Origin: Ehretia macrophylla
Lineage: Eukaryota > Streptophyta > Magnoliopsida > Boraginales > Ehretiaceae
Direction of reading: 5' to 3'
DNA: 64,000 nucleotides
Assembly: GCA_037974665.1 (NCBI GenBank)
Contig: CM075770.1
Location: 93,058,850-93,122,849 of the forward strand
Shown here: piece by piece, positions 47,775 through 60,761 of the stretch
Position numbering within the stretch: position 1 is the stretch's first letter
Layout of the letters: each line of letters starts with the position of its first letter
The notes under the pieces: model-generated
The model's input: the letters and a program-made list of their open reading frames with translations, nothing else
Database searches by the model: none
Told to the model about the DNA's origin: nothing
Program-made: the position numbers and the translations under genes

Positions 47775-50280
47775 TATCACGCCCCGACCCAACCCCACAC
47801 TAAAGGTTAAGTTCGGACCCGACAAACGGATAAAGTCTCTTCTGTACCGTAGACATTTTGGAAACCTACAAACATTCAATAAAGCCACAAAAACAAACTA
47901 GAACTCCAATTCTGACTAAAACCCTAACTTCAAGTCCATCCGAGCCTTAAGCAACACAAAACAATTTAAATTACATACAAGCATGCAATTCAACAATTCT
48001 AGAATCTTATCTTTCATTCTCTTATCATACCACTCTATGTAGCAATTAAACATTCTTAAGAATTAAAGCCAACTATTTAACCATTGCATCATACCCAAGC
48101 ATACAACAAGACTAGAAGCAGAAATGTAAGCTATTATATGCCATAGTTTCATCTCTCATGCTACCTCCATCCAACTTTGAAGCTTACAATTACACAAATA
48201 TATACATGAGCCCATAGGCTCCAAAATAGGATATAAAGTAATACAACAAGCTTTCACATAAAATCCAACAAGAAACATATCTACCTTAAGCAAATAGACA
48301 CAGCAACTAAGGCAACTGCTCATCCTACACCTCTTGCTCCTCACCTTCAACTAAATCAAGCTCGGGTTCAACCTCAACACCTCCTGAAACATGTTAGCGA
48401 GGTATGAGCAACCACAATTGCCCAGTGAAGTATATAGTCTACCGGTGCATGCAATGCAACAGTTAATACAAAGAAATCAATTGAAAAACAAAGGCAATGT
48501 GAATGACAAGCTACCACACATTTAAAATGATACAATTCACTTAACCCCAACACTCCAAAATTCACTTGATATTCGATCACGAACCACGAACCTCGATCAA
48601 TGTGCCAGCATAAATCTCAATCACTCCAGTGGGTGTACTCCAGATGTACCCCGAGAATCTTACGACCCAATACCCCCTGGCAATCTCCGAACCAGGCGAG
48701 TGAGGGATTAGAGCACGGAGATCAAATATCCACTGGCAAGCCCGCTACCGCCCAGCTGATATCCAATACTTCCGCCCCTGACACTATGGTTGAACAACCA
48801 CTATGCAATACACTTTAACAATTGATAATACAATAACATTGAGAGGCAATAACACTTAGGAGGGACAACAAAGTAGGTTGCCCTCGATAACAGTTAAAAT
48901 ATAGACATTTAACATATAATCAACTAAATGAACACAAAAGGGTTATTAACAATCTTTTCATAAAACTTAACCGAAAGCTCATAAACAATCTAAAAGCACA
49001 TTTAAACAACTAATAAACATTCACAAGGTCATAGATGCACAAAATAACCGATTTCCCCATTTTTCCCCTTTGTATCCTAAGACATTTGATTCCAAATCAC
49101 AAGGAAATGTTCTAAATTCATGAGGGAGCTATACCATACTTCTAAATATCCCTTATGGTACCCCTAGGACCCTCTAAGTTACCCAATTACCCGCGTTTAG
49201 CACCAAAGTCCCGATTGCCCCCTTTATGAGTTTGTACTACACGTACCCTAACTGGAACCCAACCGATGTTTAGCAAAACATATCTAGCATCTATATAGCC
49301 TAAGAATACTAAATGCGAAGGCCAAATTAGCCCAGATTCGCATTACGCCCGAAACCCCTTTCTAAAAGTCACTAATTTCACGTATTAGCCAAGCTTTGAG
49401 CAACTCAACCTCACGGGACTATTAATCTATCTTCACTAACATATATGGTACCTAATTGAAGCAATGAATCGAGCTATAGGGCACAATTTCACAAAACCCT
49501 AAAAAAAATCACTATTTACACCCTACAATCAACCAACGAATTTAACTGGTTAAAAAGCGAAACAATAGCATAAACTTGGTCTCTACAACATGTATACATC
49601 ATATAATATCATATTTAAGCATACCATAAGCATTTATTAACAAATCTACAAAATTAAGAAAGTTGCAACATTTTAAAAGATGCAAAATATACATGCAAAT
49701 CCCTCACCAATGCGCGGATAAGCTTGTAGGATGTTAACAAACACTCTAAATCACTTGCTCTAAGCTTGGAAAGGCTTGAATCCAATGTTTGATGAGCAAA
49801 ATCTCCCTCTTTTGGTTGCTAAGGGCTGTCGGGTTCCAAGGGGCACTATTCAACTTTTAATTTTTTTTTCTAAGTCAAGTTATGAGTTATTGTGTGGTAT
49901 ATGTACATATATGCCTATGTGTATTATATTTGTGTGAGCATGTTGATCATAAGGTAAGTCAACTAACTTAAAATAAGTCAAATGGTGCAATTAAATGTTA
50001 GTTAGCTCAAAAGTAATGTTAGACTACGTAACACTATTCACTTGATTCACTCAAACATTTTCTAAACGGATACTCTCAACACTAATCGCTCAAATGTACA
50101 ATTTTCTCATTCCTAAAATTAAGAATATGACTTAAGAAAAAATGCCAATCCGAAGAAAATAGGTAGTTGAAAAATGTAATGAATAGTAGCCAAAGAAGTA
50201 ATAAGTAGTTGCACAGAAAAGATGCACAAACAATGAATGCAATAGTTATCAGAAGTACGGTGAAGTTCTCGGGCGTCACA
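47775..50280 (-). repeat. Solo Gypsy LTR inserted in gag
   Basis: Plus-strand ends are TATCACGCCCC and GGGCGTCACA, 2506 bp. AGAGA at 47770-47774 and 50281-50285 is a perfect target duplication. It is the same family as the 5' LTR at 36880-39394 and of opposite sense to its host element. It is younger than the element it sits in. Confidence 0.92.
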
Positions 50281-50285
50281 AGAGA

Positions 50286-51180
50286 GATTCCTAAGATATG
50301 GGCTGCCTAGATTTCAGGGGGAATCCGATGATGTGAAAGCCAAGGTGTGGTTAGGGAGGATTAAGAAAATCTACAATGCCCTTGAATACACCGATAAGAG
50401 GAAAGTCACTTATGATGTGTTCTTGCTTGACGGTGATGCCGAGCAATAGTATTGGACAGTGAAATTGAGGTGGGAACATCAGGGTATATTCCATATTTAT
50501 GGGCTAATTTTGTGAAAGAATTCAGAGACAACTATATCCCGGAGATTGCTCGGGAAAGAAGAAAAGAAGAATTCATGTCACTAAAGCAGGCTAGTATGAC
50601 CGTTGCTCAATGTGAAGCCATCTTTAACAGATTGTCCCACTATGCTCCAGAGCTAGTTCAATCCACAGGGAGGAAGATCGGAAGATTTATCTATGGGTTG
50701 AGGCGCAATATTCTGGACAGTTTGGCCCTATTCCAGTTCTCTACATATAAAGATGTTTTTAATGTCGCAATGATGGTTGAGACATGAAAGGTTGAGGTAA
50801 AAGCAGAGTCTAGTCAGTCAAATAAGAGGTATTTTCAGCTTCAGTGCCAGAGTCAGCAGAGACCCTTTTAATCCCAGAGTCAACAAGGACATTTTCAGTC
50901 TCAAGGACAATAGAGGTCGAGCCAGAGTTAGGGGCCAAAGTCAAAATAAGCCGGCAGTGACGACATCTCAGCAAGGCAGTACCGTCACTTCCTTATTCAA
51001 AGCCTCCCCTGGGAATAATGCAGTTAGTCAGAGTCAGCAGTATACTTATTGTAGCCGTAGAAGTCATACTAAAGTTAATTGCTAGAGAAAAACTGGGAGG
51101 TGTACCGGTTGTGGCAGTGACCAGCACCGGGTCAAGGATTGTCCTAAGTTTAAGAATGTTCAGGGGCAAGCTTCGAGTCA
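50286..51180 (+). pseudogene. Gag core and zinc knuckle, right of the nested LTR
   Basis: The gag core reads WANFVKEFRDNYIPEIARE and MTVAQCEAIFNRLSHYAPEL. Near 51.1 kb a CCHC zinc knuckle, CTGCGSDQHRVKDC, is clear. The stretch between is glutamine/serine-rich. Confidence 0.88.
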
Positions 51181-51235
51181 GGGCAACCAGAGTAGATCTG
51201 CAGGTAATACTTTTGCACAATGAGTTCAGGCCAGA

Positions 51236-53100
51236 ATGTATATTATCGATCAGGAGGAGTTGCCTGAGGCAGCTGCAATGGTCGAATGTACATTTCTAAT
51301 TCTAAATCAGTTGGTTAAAGTGTTAATTGACCCCCGTGCTACTCATTCATTTATCACTCCCCCTTGTGTACAACGTGTTAAATTGAAAATTGAGAATTTT
51401 TCATATAAAATTGAAGTAAATACACCTATGGGTACAAAATTTATCACTGAGTCTATGTGTAAAACATATGAAATTCATATAAAAGGGCAAAATTTTCCCG
51501 CCGACCTTATCTTACTTCCCTTTCAAGACTATAAGGTTATTTTGGATATGGATTGGTTAGCGAAGTATCATGTGCAGCTTGACTGTAGAACAAAAGTAGT
51601 AAGGTTTCAAATACCTAACCGACCAGTGATAGAAATAGCAGGAAATCATAATTCTTCGAGGATTTCTCTTATTTCTTCAACTAAAGCTTTAAAGCTTTTG
51701 TGTAAAGGGTATGATGTATATGTTGCTTATTTGATTAACAAAACATATGATAAATTGTAGTTGAGTGAAGTTCCAGTTGTTAAAGAGTATCCAGATATAT
51801 TTCTTGAGGAATTACTAGGGTTGCCACTGGAGGGGGAGATAGAGTTTGTAATTGACGTGGTGTCAGGACTTCACCCATATCTAAAGCACCATATAGAATA
51901 GCGCCTACTGAACTTCAAGAGTTGAAAGCCTAACTGCAGGGATTGTTAAAGAAGGGATTCATTCAGTCGAGCTCTTCACCGTGGGATGCGCCCGTGCTAT
52001 TTGTGAAAAAGAAGAATGGTACGTTGTGACTGTGTCTTGACTACCGGGGCCTGAATCATGTAATGATTAAAAACAAATATCTTTTACCTCTTATTGAGGA
52101 GTTGTTTGATCAGTTACAAGGGGCGAGGATATATTCCAAATTTAATTTGAGGAAAGGGTATTATCAACTCCGTATTTGCAAAGAAGATGTACCAAAAACT
52201 GAATTCCGAACCCGATATGAACATTATGAGTTTATTGTGATGCCTTTTGGATTGAGTAACGCTCCAGCTGCTTTCATGGATCTTATGCATTAGGTATTCC
52301 GACCATACTGAGATCAATTTGTGGTAATATTCATTGATTACATACTTGTGTATTCTACAACTGAGTCCTAACATGAGCAACATCTACATTTGGTTTTACA
52401 GAAGCTTCAACAGTATCAATTATATGCCAAATTTAGTAAATGTTAATTCTGGTTGCAACAAGTTATTTTTATGGGTTATATCATTTCTCAACAGGGTTTT
52501 GTTGTAGATCCCGCAAAGATTGAGGTAGTCTTGTCTTGGAAGAGACCCGAGAATATGACCGAGGTGTATAGTTTTCTTGGCTTAGTTAGGTATTATCGTA
52601 GGTTTGTTAAAGATTTCTCTAAGATTGCAATCCTTTTGACCAAGCTTACTCAGAAAATGATTAGTTTTATCTGGGATGATAAATGTGAGGGTAGCTTCCA
52701 AGAATTGAAGAAAAGATTGACTATGGCTCCTGTTCTCGTATTGCCCGAAGGACATGAAAACTTTATGATTAACAATGATGCTAAGAAAGAAGGTTTGGGT
52801 TGTGTATTGATGCAAAATGGTAGAGTAATCGCCTATGCCTCCCGGAAATTAAAACCATATGAGGGCAATTATCCTACTCATGATCTAGAATTGGCTACTA
52901 TTGTGTTTGCACTGAAAAAATGGTGCCACTATCTGTGGGGTAACAGATTTGAAATATACACGGATCACAAGAGCTTAAAATATATGTTTGCACAAAAAGA
53001 ATTGAATATGAGGTAAAGACGTTGGATGGAGCTACTGGATGACTATAATTGTACTATCAATTATTTGCTAGGAAAAGCTAATGTTGTTGCTGATACACTT
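51236..53100 (+). pseudogene. Protease, reverse transcriptase and RNase H regions
   Basis: The protease has VLIDPRATHSFITPP (from the ID-GATHSFI motif). Reverse transcriptase has [19 protein letters not shown] and [20 protein letters not shown]. RNase H has [20 protein letters not shown] and [14 protein letters not shown]. Weak integrase zinc-segment similarity continues to about 53.43 kb. It is broken in several places. Confidence 0.9.
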
Positions 53101-53430
53101 AGTCGGAAGGCAAGTATTGCAAGTATGATAATCAAGAGTTCGGAGTTAGTTGAAGAGATTAGTTTGTAGAAGCCAGAAACTACTCAAGTCGGGATTCTAT
53201 TTGCAAATTTACAAGTTTAGCCTTTGTTATTATCTTAGATTCAAGAAGCGTAGCAGAATGATCCACAACTTCAGAAAATCCTAGATCGAATCAAAGGGGG
53301 AGAGTCAGATTTTAAAGTGCATGATGATGGTATTCTGCGATTTACAAACAGGATTTGTGTCCCTAATGATCAAAATTTGAAAAAAGAGATCATTGATGAG
53401 GCTCATAATACTAAATATATTATGTGTTAG

Positions 53431-53606
53431 TATGTGTGGTAAAATGTGGATAAGATTGAATGTTTAGGTGACTCGTGAGTGTTGGTGTCAAAAAAAAATA
53501 GATCGAATAAAAATGTACCAAAAGAAATATGGCGATGTGATTGTGTGGTACTGTGAGTTGGCTAGCGCATGTGTTACTTCAAATTGGTGTTGAATAATGA
53601 ATTAGT
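53431..53606. other. Unassigned flank left of the LINE-like insertion
   Basis: No recognised domain. It joins the sequence right of the insertion, 54612-55353, to give the pre-insertion site. Confidence 0.4.
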
Positions 53607-53618
53607 GAATGTGTCAAT

Positions 53619-54599
53619 GTATACAAAATTAACCCCATTCACAAAATTGACACAAGTAAAGAGTAAAGTCGTTCCCCACCCATTTCAAGGAACCCACCTT
53701 GGGTTTCCTTCAACCCTTTCAGAAATCCATTGGTTTCAACCCCTCTTAGTGTAGCTAAATCAGTTACACATCTTTGTGTTGGCCATGGCCTCTCCTTGCT
53801 CTTTGTTCATTTATCTTCCTGACTAGGATGACGATGAAGACTTATGTTTTGTTATAGATCTGTCCATTTCATATCTAAAAGATGTATGCTCTCTTGTTCT
53901 TGAGAAAAGATTTAATGCTTTCGTGATCAGATCTGCAAAGAAGAGATATATTATCACTTGTTGCCCTCCACCATTTTTGTTGGCCCATCTATCAACTTCT
54001 TTGACCACCATATATGGTGTTTTCTTATGGAGATTTCCCGGTGGCTTCGCTCACCACCCTCGACGGCTTGGGGCCCTACTTTTCTTTTTAGTCATTGTTT
54101 GCGGCGAGATTTGTAGGTATTGGACCTATCCAACCTAGGTCATCTCAAGGGTTAATGCGCCCCTTTTTATGCATTTTTTAGTTTATTGGATGCAAGTTTC
54201 GTGCATTTTTCCTCATGTTGGCAGGTATAGGTGGCATTGCTGTCATTCTGATGTCTTTGGTGATGTTGGAGTAGTCTCTCCATTGGAAGATCCGTGTGTT
54301 GTTGATCTTTTTTCTACCTTTTATATGATGGAAAGCTTTGGTCTTCGTGTCTATCGACAGCCATGCCGAAGAAGCGACAGGTTTGTCAAAAATGACATTG
54401 ATTACTATTTTGGGCTAAGGTTTTCTTGTGTTTGCCTTTTGGTTCGGGCTTTAGCCCAGTATGTTATTTTTGTATTTCCAGTATGTTGTCTTGTTTGTCT
54501 TGGGCTATGGCCCATTTTCCCCGTCCGATTACTTTTGGACTTGGACTTATTTGTACTTTCAGTTATTAATGAAATATTTCCTTTTGACCAAAAAAAAAA
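53619..54599 (+). mobile_element. 5'-truncated LINE-like insertion with poly(A) tail
   Basis: GAATGTGTCAAT at 53607-53618 recurs exactly at 54600-54611, a 12-bp target duplication of LINE type. The insert ends in a ten-A tail after ATATTTCCTTTTGACC. Before it lies TTGGGCTATGGCCCATTTTC, typical of plant L1 3' UTRs. Open frames inside (one of 154 codons at 54169-54633) show no domain, so only 3' UTR and perhaps the last ORF2 part are present. A processed retrocopy is the alternative. Confidence 0.75.
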
Positions 54600-54611
54600 G
54601 AATGTGTCAAT

Positions 54612-55353
54612 ATGGGGCCTTGTGTGGGGTTAATGGTTTATGAATATGGTCACGGTGCTTCGGTGTGTGCTGATTCGAATTACATCCAAGTACATATAAA
54701 AAATAGTGTATGCGAGTAAGTGCTAAAGCTTTTGCATCTTCTTTTTCGTCTACTAATTTGAGCTCTTCTTGTCAATCAACCATGTGATGCTTTGAAAATT
54801 TGGTGCGCTGCTGGCTTTTCATTTTTCATTGTTCGCAGATCTCAAAAATTGGCCATGAAGTTGTCTTAAAAAAAGTTATTGGGCCATTATGGCCTAATAA
54901 TTGGCCATAACGATTGGGCCATAATGGCCTTTTTTTAATTTCTATTAGAATCTTCTCTTTTTTTCTTCATTTTGGACCTTACTCTTCATCACGAACTTCA
55001 TCTTTTCTCAAAGAGCATGACCTAAATCATAAAAATTTAATTAATTAACTATTTGAAGCATTAAAAATAACAAAGTAAATTTATCAACAAATGCTACAAA
55101 TATCTAATAAATGCAATAAGATAAGTACAAAATGACCTAAAAATGTATTCAATTAGGCCTAAAATCACCAACACATCACAAATCTTTGAGCATTCAGGAG
55201 CTTTATTTGTATTATCCAACTCATATAGGAGTTAAAGCTTTGTATCTTTCAAATACACATATTCTTGTTTGTATTGCTCTCTAGATCTTAGATCATGAGA
55301 ATCATAGAAGAGAAGAAAGTGTCATAAATCTTTTGTGGACTCAAAAGAAGATA
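54612..55353. other. Unassigned stretch with a palindromic pair; right part is probably SIRE-like LTR
   Basis: From about 55190 the DNA reads like the start of the LTR-like segment resumed at 57732, sharing TTTTGTGGACTCAA and CTTGTGGACTCAAG phrases. Nothing else was recognised. Confidence 0.35.
54882..54929. repeat. 13-bp inverted repeat GGCCATTATGGCC / GGCCATAATGGCC
   Basis: The arms at 54882-54894 and 54917-54929 are exact reverse complements. Each is preceded by ATTG and gives a TGGGCC motif, the site II element bound by TCP factors in promoters. No gene follows within reach. Confidence 0.7.
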
Positions 55354-57731
55354 TGTCACGTGTCAACTCAACCTTACTAATAAATAGTCAGGACGCAAAG
55401 GAATTTCGATAATATAATATACGTAATATGGACAACAAGACTCTAAACCAGTCCTTAATAGCTTTACACAACCAACTTCAAACTTCAACAACTCCATCAA
55501 CATTCAACACAACCAAAACCATTCATTTAACAACCATACAACATCCCAACCACAAGTCATATGCCTCCGTTCCAACAACATACCACAAGCTATACTATAC
55601 ATATGAAAATATATATAAAACTAGCCTAGCAACCTATTCATATTCCAGAAGTAAGGCAACTAAACTAGCATTATACTTTTTACTATCTTTATAACATATT
55701 ATACAATACAAACTTCAAAGTAAATACAATACAACTTGTTCTTATAGTACAAGACAACAAAATAGCACTCCAGCAAGACATCAAGGACAAGACTCTTGCA
55801 CATTGGACTCATCCACATAATACTCGTACTCAGTCTCCTGAGGACCGTACCCTAAATCCGGCTCGGTAACACCTGAAAATCAGCAAAAAAGGTGAGCTTA
55901 TACAATACAAAGCTCAGCGAAGGTTCAAAAGATGTTTTGGAAACATTTTCTTTACCACTTGGGAAATCACCCTAGGAACAATAGCATTCAATAAACATCA
56001 TCAACATTAACAACTCAACTTAAACAACACAAATAACCATTCACTTAAGAAAAGATACACCAGTTGATGTAGCTCCATACGCCATCACGCTCTCAACCAA
56101 CTTCTTATAACGCCACACCCTATGGCACTCTCCAACCACACGAGATAGGGGTAACACATGATAGCTGTGCTGGCAACCCGACAAGCCTGATACCGCCCGA
56201 GGTGACACAACACTATCATGGCTTTCATCAGACAACACTTAACATTTAATATTCCGAGAGAACAACAAAGGAGGTTGTCTCCCGGCACTTCAACAATCAT
56301 CAGCACTTTTAACAACACTACAACAACTCAACAATTAATCAAACAACTAAGACACCCAAGTTAGATGACAAAGTAGGTCACCCAACTCAACACACACTTA
56401 AACATGCATTCAAACCTAAACCTACTTTACACCAACCCAAGTATCAACTACACAAACAACACTAAACATTCAAAGGTAACACCTAGGCATTTCAAAGAAT
56501 GACTATCCAATATTCTGAACAACATAACTAACAATCTAACAATCAAACAACCCCCGAACTTTTTCCTTCCACTCAATCACTACTGCAACTACATTAACCC
56601 CCTCGGAAACCAACCAAAAGCCACCCAAAATAAGCCCAACAAGCTAAAAATGGCAATGCTCTCAAGGCTGATTTTTTCAACTTTTGCTATGGCATTCAAA
56701 TTGAAATTTTGGCATTACAACATTACTACACAATAATTAACAAACCTATAGAAACAACTACAACTCAATTTCAACTACTACAACAACAATTATTAAAATA
56801 TAAGCCAAAATATCAATTAAATACCCAAAAAATAAAAATACATGCTACTACCATTTAAAATGGCAACAAACTCACAAAGTTGGTCCTTATCATCTACTTA
56901 GCAATAATCTAACATCAATTTAACAAAATAGCAACTACAAATGCATCAACCGAAAATTGAACTCAACTTTAAAATAATGAACTAATTTTTCTCTCAACTT
57001 TCATCCAAAGCTAGGTTGTAGATGTGTAGAACAACTGTCCAACAAACAAAATCTAACCCGAAATGAAAAGATTTGGACTAGAAATGGATTTGCCTTTGAA
57101 AATCTTCTTGAAAACCTGAGCAAAATGTTTTTCTTCCTCTCCTAAGCCCTCACGGCAATGTTCGTATTTTTTTAGTGTGTTTTGAGCTATTTTTTATGTA
57201 TTATGTATGTATATTGTATATATAATGCAAAGTCAACAATTTAAGTAGAAGTCAAAGTTGTCATCTTTTGTTATTTTAGTTGTTTTAGTCTATTTTGCTT
57301 ATATATATATATATAACTAGGTTATATACTATATTTAGTATAATATTTCTAGTTGACAACATAATATAAATGCATATATATACATACATTTAAGGTGTAA
57401 AACTCAATTTTGCAAAAGAAGTTGAAAAATACATTTAAATTCCTAATTCGTTTCAAAATCAGTTTTTATCAAATACGGGTTTATTAATAACAGAGGACTA
57501 GGTTTTAAAATGTTTAAAAGACTAGTTTAAAATTCTAGTGGACGTGTCTTCAACACTATTCACAAAAACCAACGATAAAATTTTCAATGCAGATTTTTAT
57601 AAAAATTTCATGAATGCTCACATATCATGTAATAGAAGTAATAATCATATAATTAACATATTTTAATTCAAATAATATATAAACAAGTCAAAATACGTAA
57701 TTTCATATAAAGGGAATTTTGGGGTTTCACA
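55354..57731 (-). repeat. Solo Gypsy LTR (divergent member of the same superfamily)
   Basis: It starts TGTCACGTGTC and ends TTGGGGTTTCACA on the plus strand, 2378 bp. Flanks AGATA (55349-55353) and AGAGA (57732-57736) fit a target duplication with one change. It has the same internal order as the other LTRs: a GCAAAAAAGGTGAGC block, then GACAACACTT, then AAAGTAGGTCACCC. No internal genes. Confidence 0.75.
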
Positions 57732-58143
57732 AGAGAGATTGTAGGTTTTAGGTTCACCTACATTTGAAGAAGCTTGTGATTCTCTTGTGGACTCAAGAAA
57801 ACGTTGTAAAGTTGGTTTGTGTTTTACCAACATTTAAAGAAGCATCAATAGTGGAATTTATAGAAATCCTAAGGGGAAAAGACCTTAGGTGGTAGATGTA
57901 GATTAATAAACCACCTAAAAATCCTTGTGTTTGATCTATCTAACCCTGCTCTCTTTAATTTCACATGTATTGCATATCTTGTGTTTGATTTATTCCATAA
58001 TTCTTACTATTATATGTGTTACACACAAAGTATTTGATAAATTGTCTAAGTGAATGTTATAGTTAAATTGCATAATTTTTAAAGTAGTGATTTGTTTCCA
58101 TTAGCCTAATTTACCCCTTCTTAGGGTCATTTGGACTAACAAA
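57732..58143 (+). repeat. SIRE-like LTR remnant
   Basis: It resumes the sequence interrupted at 55353 and ends with TAATTTACCCCTTCTTAGGG and CTAACA, a phrase typical of plant Copia SIRE LTR ends. No primer site follows. The family call is from memory. Confidence 0.4.
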
Positions 58144-60761
58144 AAATTTTAAAAACAAGGGTTTTTAGACCATTAACAAATAATATAAGGTAATACCTTT
58201 TCTTCTTTATTAAAAAATTTCAAAAGCTTGGGATGCTAAGAGCACTCATGTGTGATGGAAACTATTTGGCTATTATGATCCCTTGCAATTGCAATCTTGA
58301 ACAATTCCCTATATTGATTAATAGTTAGATAACCTAGAAAGTGTGACATAAAATGTCTTACAAGATATTATAATTACCTTAAATTATGATTATTATTATT
58401 AAATTAAATCTCTTGCAAACTTTACATGACCTATTTTGGTTGAGTAAAATGTCTAAATCTCACCCCAAACTAGGAGACTTCCACCTAAATTTAGATAGAA
58501 TAGGAATCTGGTTAACAATGAAAGGGTATATTTATCATTGTAGAGGTAAAGAAACTTGCCAAAAAGGCAAAAGCTGATAGAGTAGATACTTGAGATTTTT
58601 CTGACCATTAAAAGAAGAACTTTAAGGTTTCCATGCGCAAGGTGCATGTCTTTTCTTGCATCCAAAATTTTCATACAAAAGAGTGAAAAAAGAGAGTCAT
58701 TTAAATATGATTTTCTTCCTTTTTTTCTTCTTTAGGGTTCTTTGTTAGGTTTTTGTGGTTGGACCTTCAAGGGCACGTAGTCTTTCACACACATAGTCAC
58801 TCCCTCGTATCGTTGGCTCCTTCTCACTCACAGACATACTAACTTACCAAGACACCTACTTAAATGTGTTTTATGTATCTCTTCCCCCATCTCATTAAAA
58901 AGGTAGATAGATATGCACACACTCATGATGTCTCTAGCTAGACCAAAAATACACAATAAATCTTTCACTGAAAAACACACATATACACATGCTCATGATT
59001 TTCTTACACACACACATATATAAACCACAGGCACACTCAATCCCTTTTATTTGTAGAAAGACTTAGCAGCACATTTTATCTCTTTCAATGAAAAGTTAGC
59101 ACGGATAACATGAGCAGTCAACATAGTTGTGTAAACACACATTATATCTCTCTAACTAAGAAACACACACATACACATGTTCATGGTTTTCTAACACACA
59201 TATAAACCATACGCATGCTCAATCCCTTTCACTTGTTAAATAACCTAGACAAACACGTTTTATCGCTCTCACTGAAAAGTAAGCATGGACAACATGAGCT
59301 ACAAGATAGTTGTGTATAGCCTTGATTAAGTAAAAAAACATTTTTGTTTTGTGGTTGACCATACTTGTAGACACATAATAAAAATTAGCAATGATAACTT
59401 CAAGAAAATATTATGGGTGTATGACATGTTGGTTGTACCTTATACTTAATTCATAGTATCTTAGTGATTGTTTACATTATTCATATTCAATTGTAGTAAT
59501 TTAACATTATAGGCATGCACCATCAAACTATTGTTTAATGCCTCCATATATCGAATTTGGAAGGAAAAGAACAAAAGAATGAAGTGTCTACTAAAACCCT
59601 TCAGCAAAATTCAATTTGTCATTAAGCTAGAAAATGTACACAGGAAATGCCTAATGAAGAACTTCAGTCCTTCAAAAAAATTATAAAAAATAAAGTTTAT
59701 CATTGGTTTATAAGCGACATTTATACTTCAAACGCATAACAGAAACAATCTCGTTGTGAGGATCAACTCGATAGATTTTTTGTTGATTCTTTGAAATCAA
59801 CAATGTTTTTTGTGCATTTCCATAGAACTGGGTGATATCAGTTGGAGGTCCACAACTTAAATAGACTAATTAGGTGTTTAAGGACATGAAGAAAACAATT
59901 TGAATACTTTCTGTATAACATGCTATTAATTCAGATGTAAAGTCTACAATTGTAGAACTTAGAAGACAAATTGAAGGGAATGGTAGAGTTTAGAAGCTCC
60001 TATATGAGTTTGATAGGGTAGAAATCTGGTTAACAATAGAAGGATATATTTGTTGCTAGGTTTATAATAAAAAAATTATGGTCATACTTTACCAAGATAA
60101 AAACTAATAGACCAAGAACTTTTTACGGAGATGAGTATGTTTGCAACTAGTGAGGGCCAAGTGCAATGCCCTTAAATAAAATTCTTGATACTTTAAAGTT
60201 TTAGTCAAGAATTTTAACTCATACACGCAGTCATTTTTTCAATTAGAGATAGAATGACAAAAGCATATCCTTGATTCTTAAAGCTTTTAAATTTTTGCTA
60301 ATATCATTTTAGTAACTAATTTGACTGACAAGAAGATTTTAACATTCTACTAATATCATTTTAGCAACTAATTTGAATGGTAACAACATTAATTTTATTA
60401 AATTGAATATTGTGAAAGGACATGAGTATGATGGAAGAGTAGTTAAATAGCAGAGAAAATATGCTGGATGAATTACATTATAAGTCTCATTTAATTATTA
60501 GGGTCTTCTGGGTTTATCCAAATAAAACAAGAAACTAATAGCATGTATTCTTTCAAATTCTATCATATAACTATTTAATAATAATACTCTAGATTATGTG
60601 TGCTCAAAATTTCTTTGTCATTTTTGTATTATTTTGTCGTTCTTTATAGCTTTACTATTGTTTTTCTTGTAATTTCATTATTCTTACCTCTATCTAATAA
60701 GCAATTGATGATTAGATATCTATTCTAGTAGGATGATACTAGTATGGTTGGTTAGTAGTCA
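58144..60761. other. AT-rich intergenic stretch
   Basis: No gene was recognised. It holds a tandem duplication at 58960-59330. It also holds a pair of diverged blocks with ATCTGGTTAACAATGAAAGG (near 58508) and ATCTGGTTAACAATAGAAGG (near 60027), about 1.5 kb apart. Confidence 0.5.
58960..59330. repeat. Tandem duplication, unit about 185 bp, CA-rich
   Basis: ACACATGCTCATGATTTTCT near 58985 recurs as ACACATGTTCATGGTTTTCT near 59173. TATAAACCACAGGCACACTC recurs as TATAAACCATACGCATGCTC, and the unit continues with CTGAAAAGTAAGCATGGAC-type sequence in both. Confidence 0.75.

Larger units (their letters stand above)
44851..53430 (+). mobile_element. Chromovirus-like Ty3/Gypsy element, plus strand, split by a solo LTR, broken and 3'-truncated
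   Basis: Parts in order: 5' LTR 44851-47263, primer site 47272-47283, gag start, nested solo LTR 47775-50280, rest of gag, protease, reverse transcriptase, RNase H and the start of integrase. The 3' LTR and integrase core are absent. It is related to the element at 32.8-39.4 kb, with the same motifs and primer site type, but a distinct LTR start (TGTTAGGCCCGGACC). Many breaks. Confidence 0.9.

Noticed and set aside
54169-54633. A 154-codon plus-strand frame
   Set aside because: It lies inside the poly(A)-tailed insertion, runs across the tail and target duplication, and shows no domain.
55428-55694. Threonine-rich frame
   Set aside because: It lies inside the solo LTR at 55354-57731 and reads low-complexity ACA-rich DNA.
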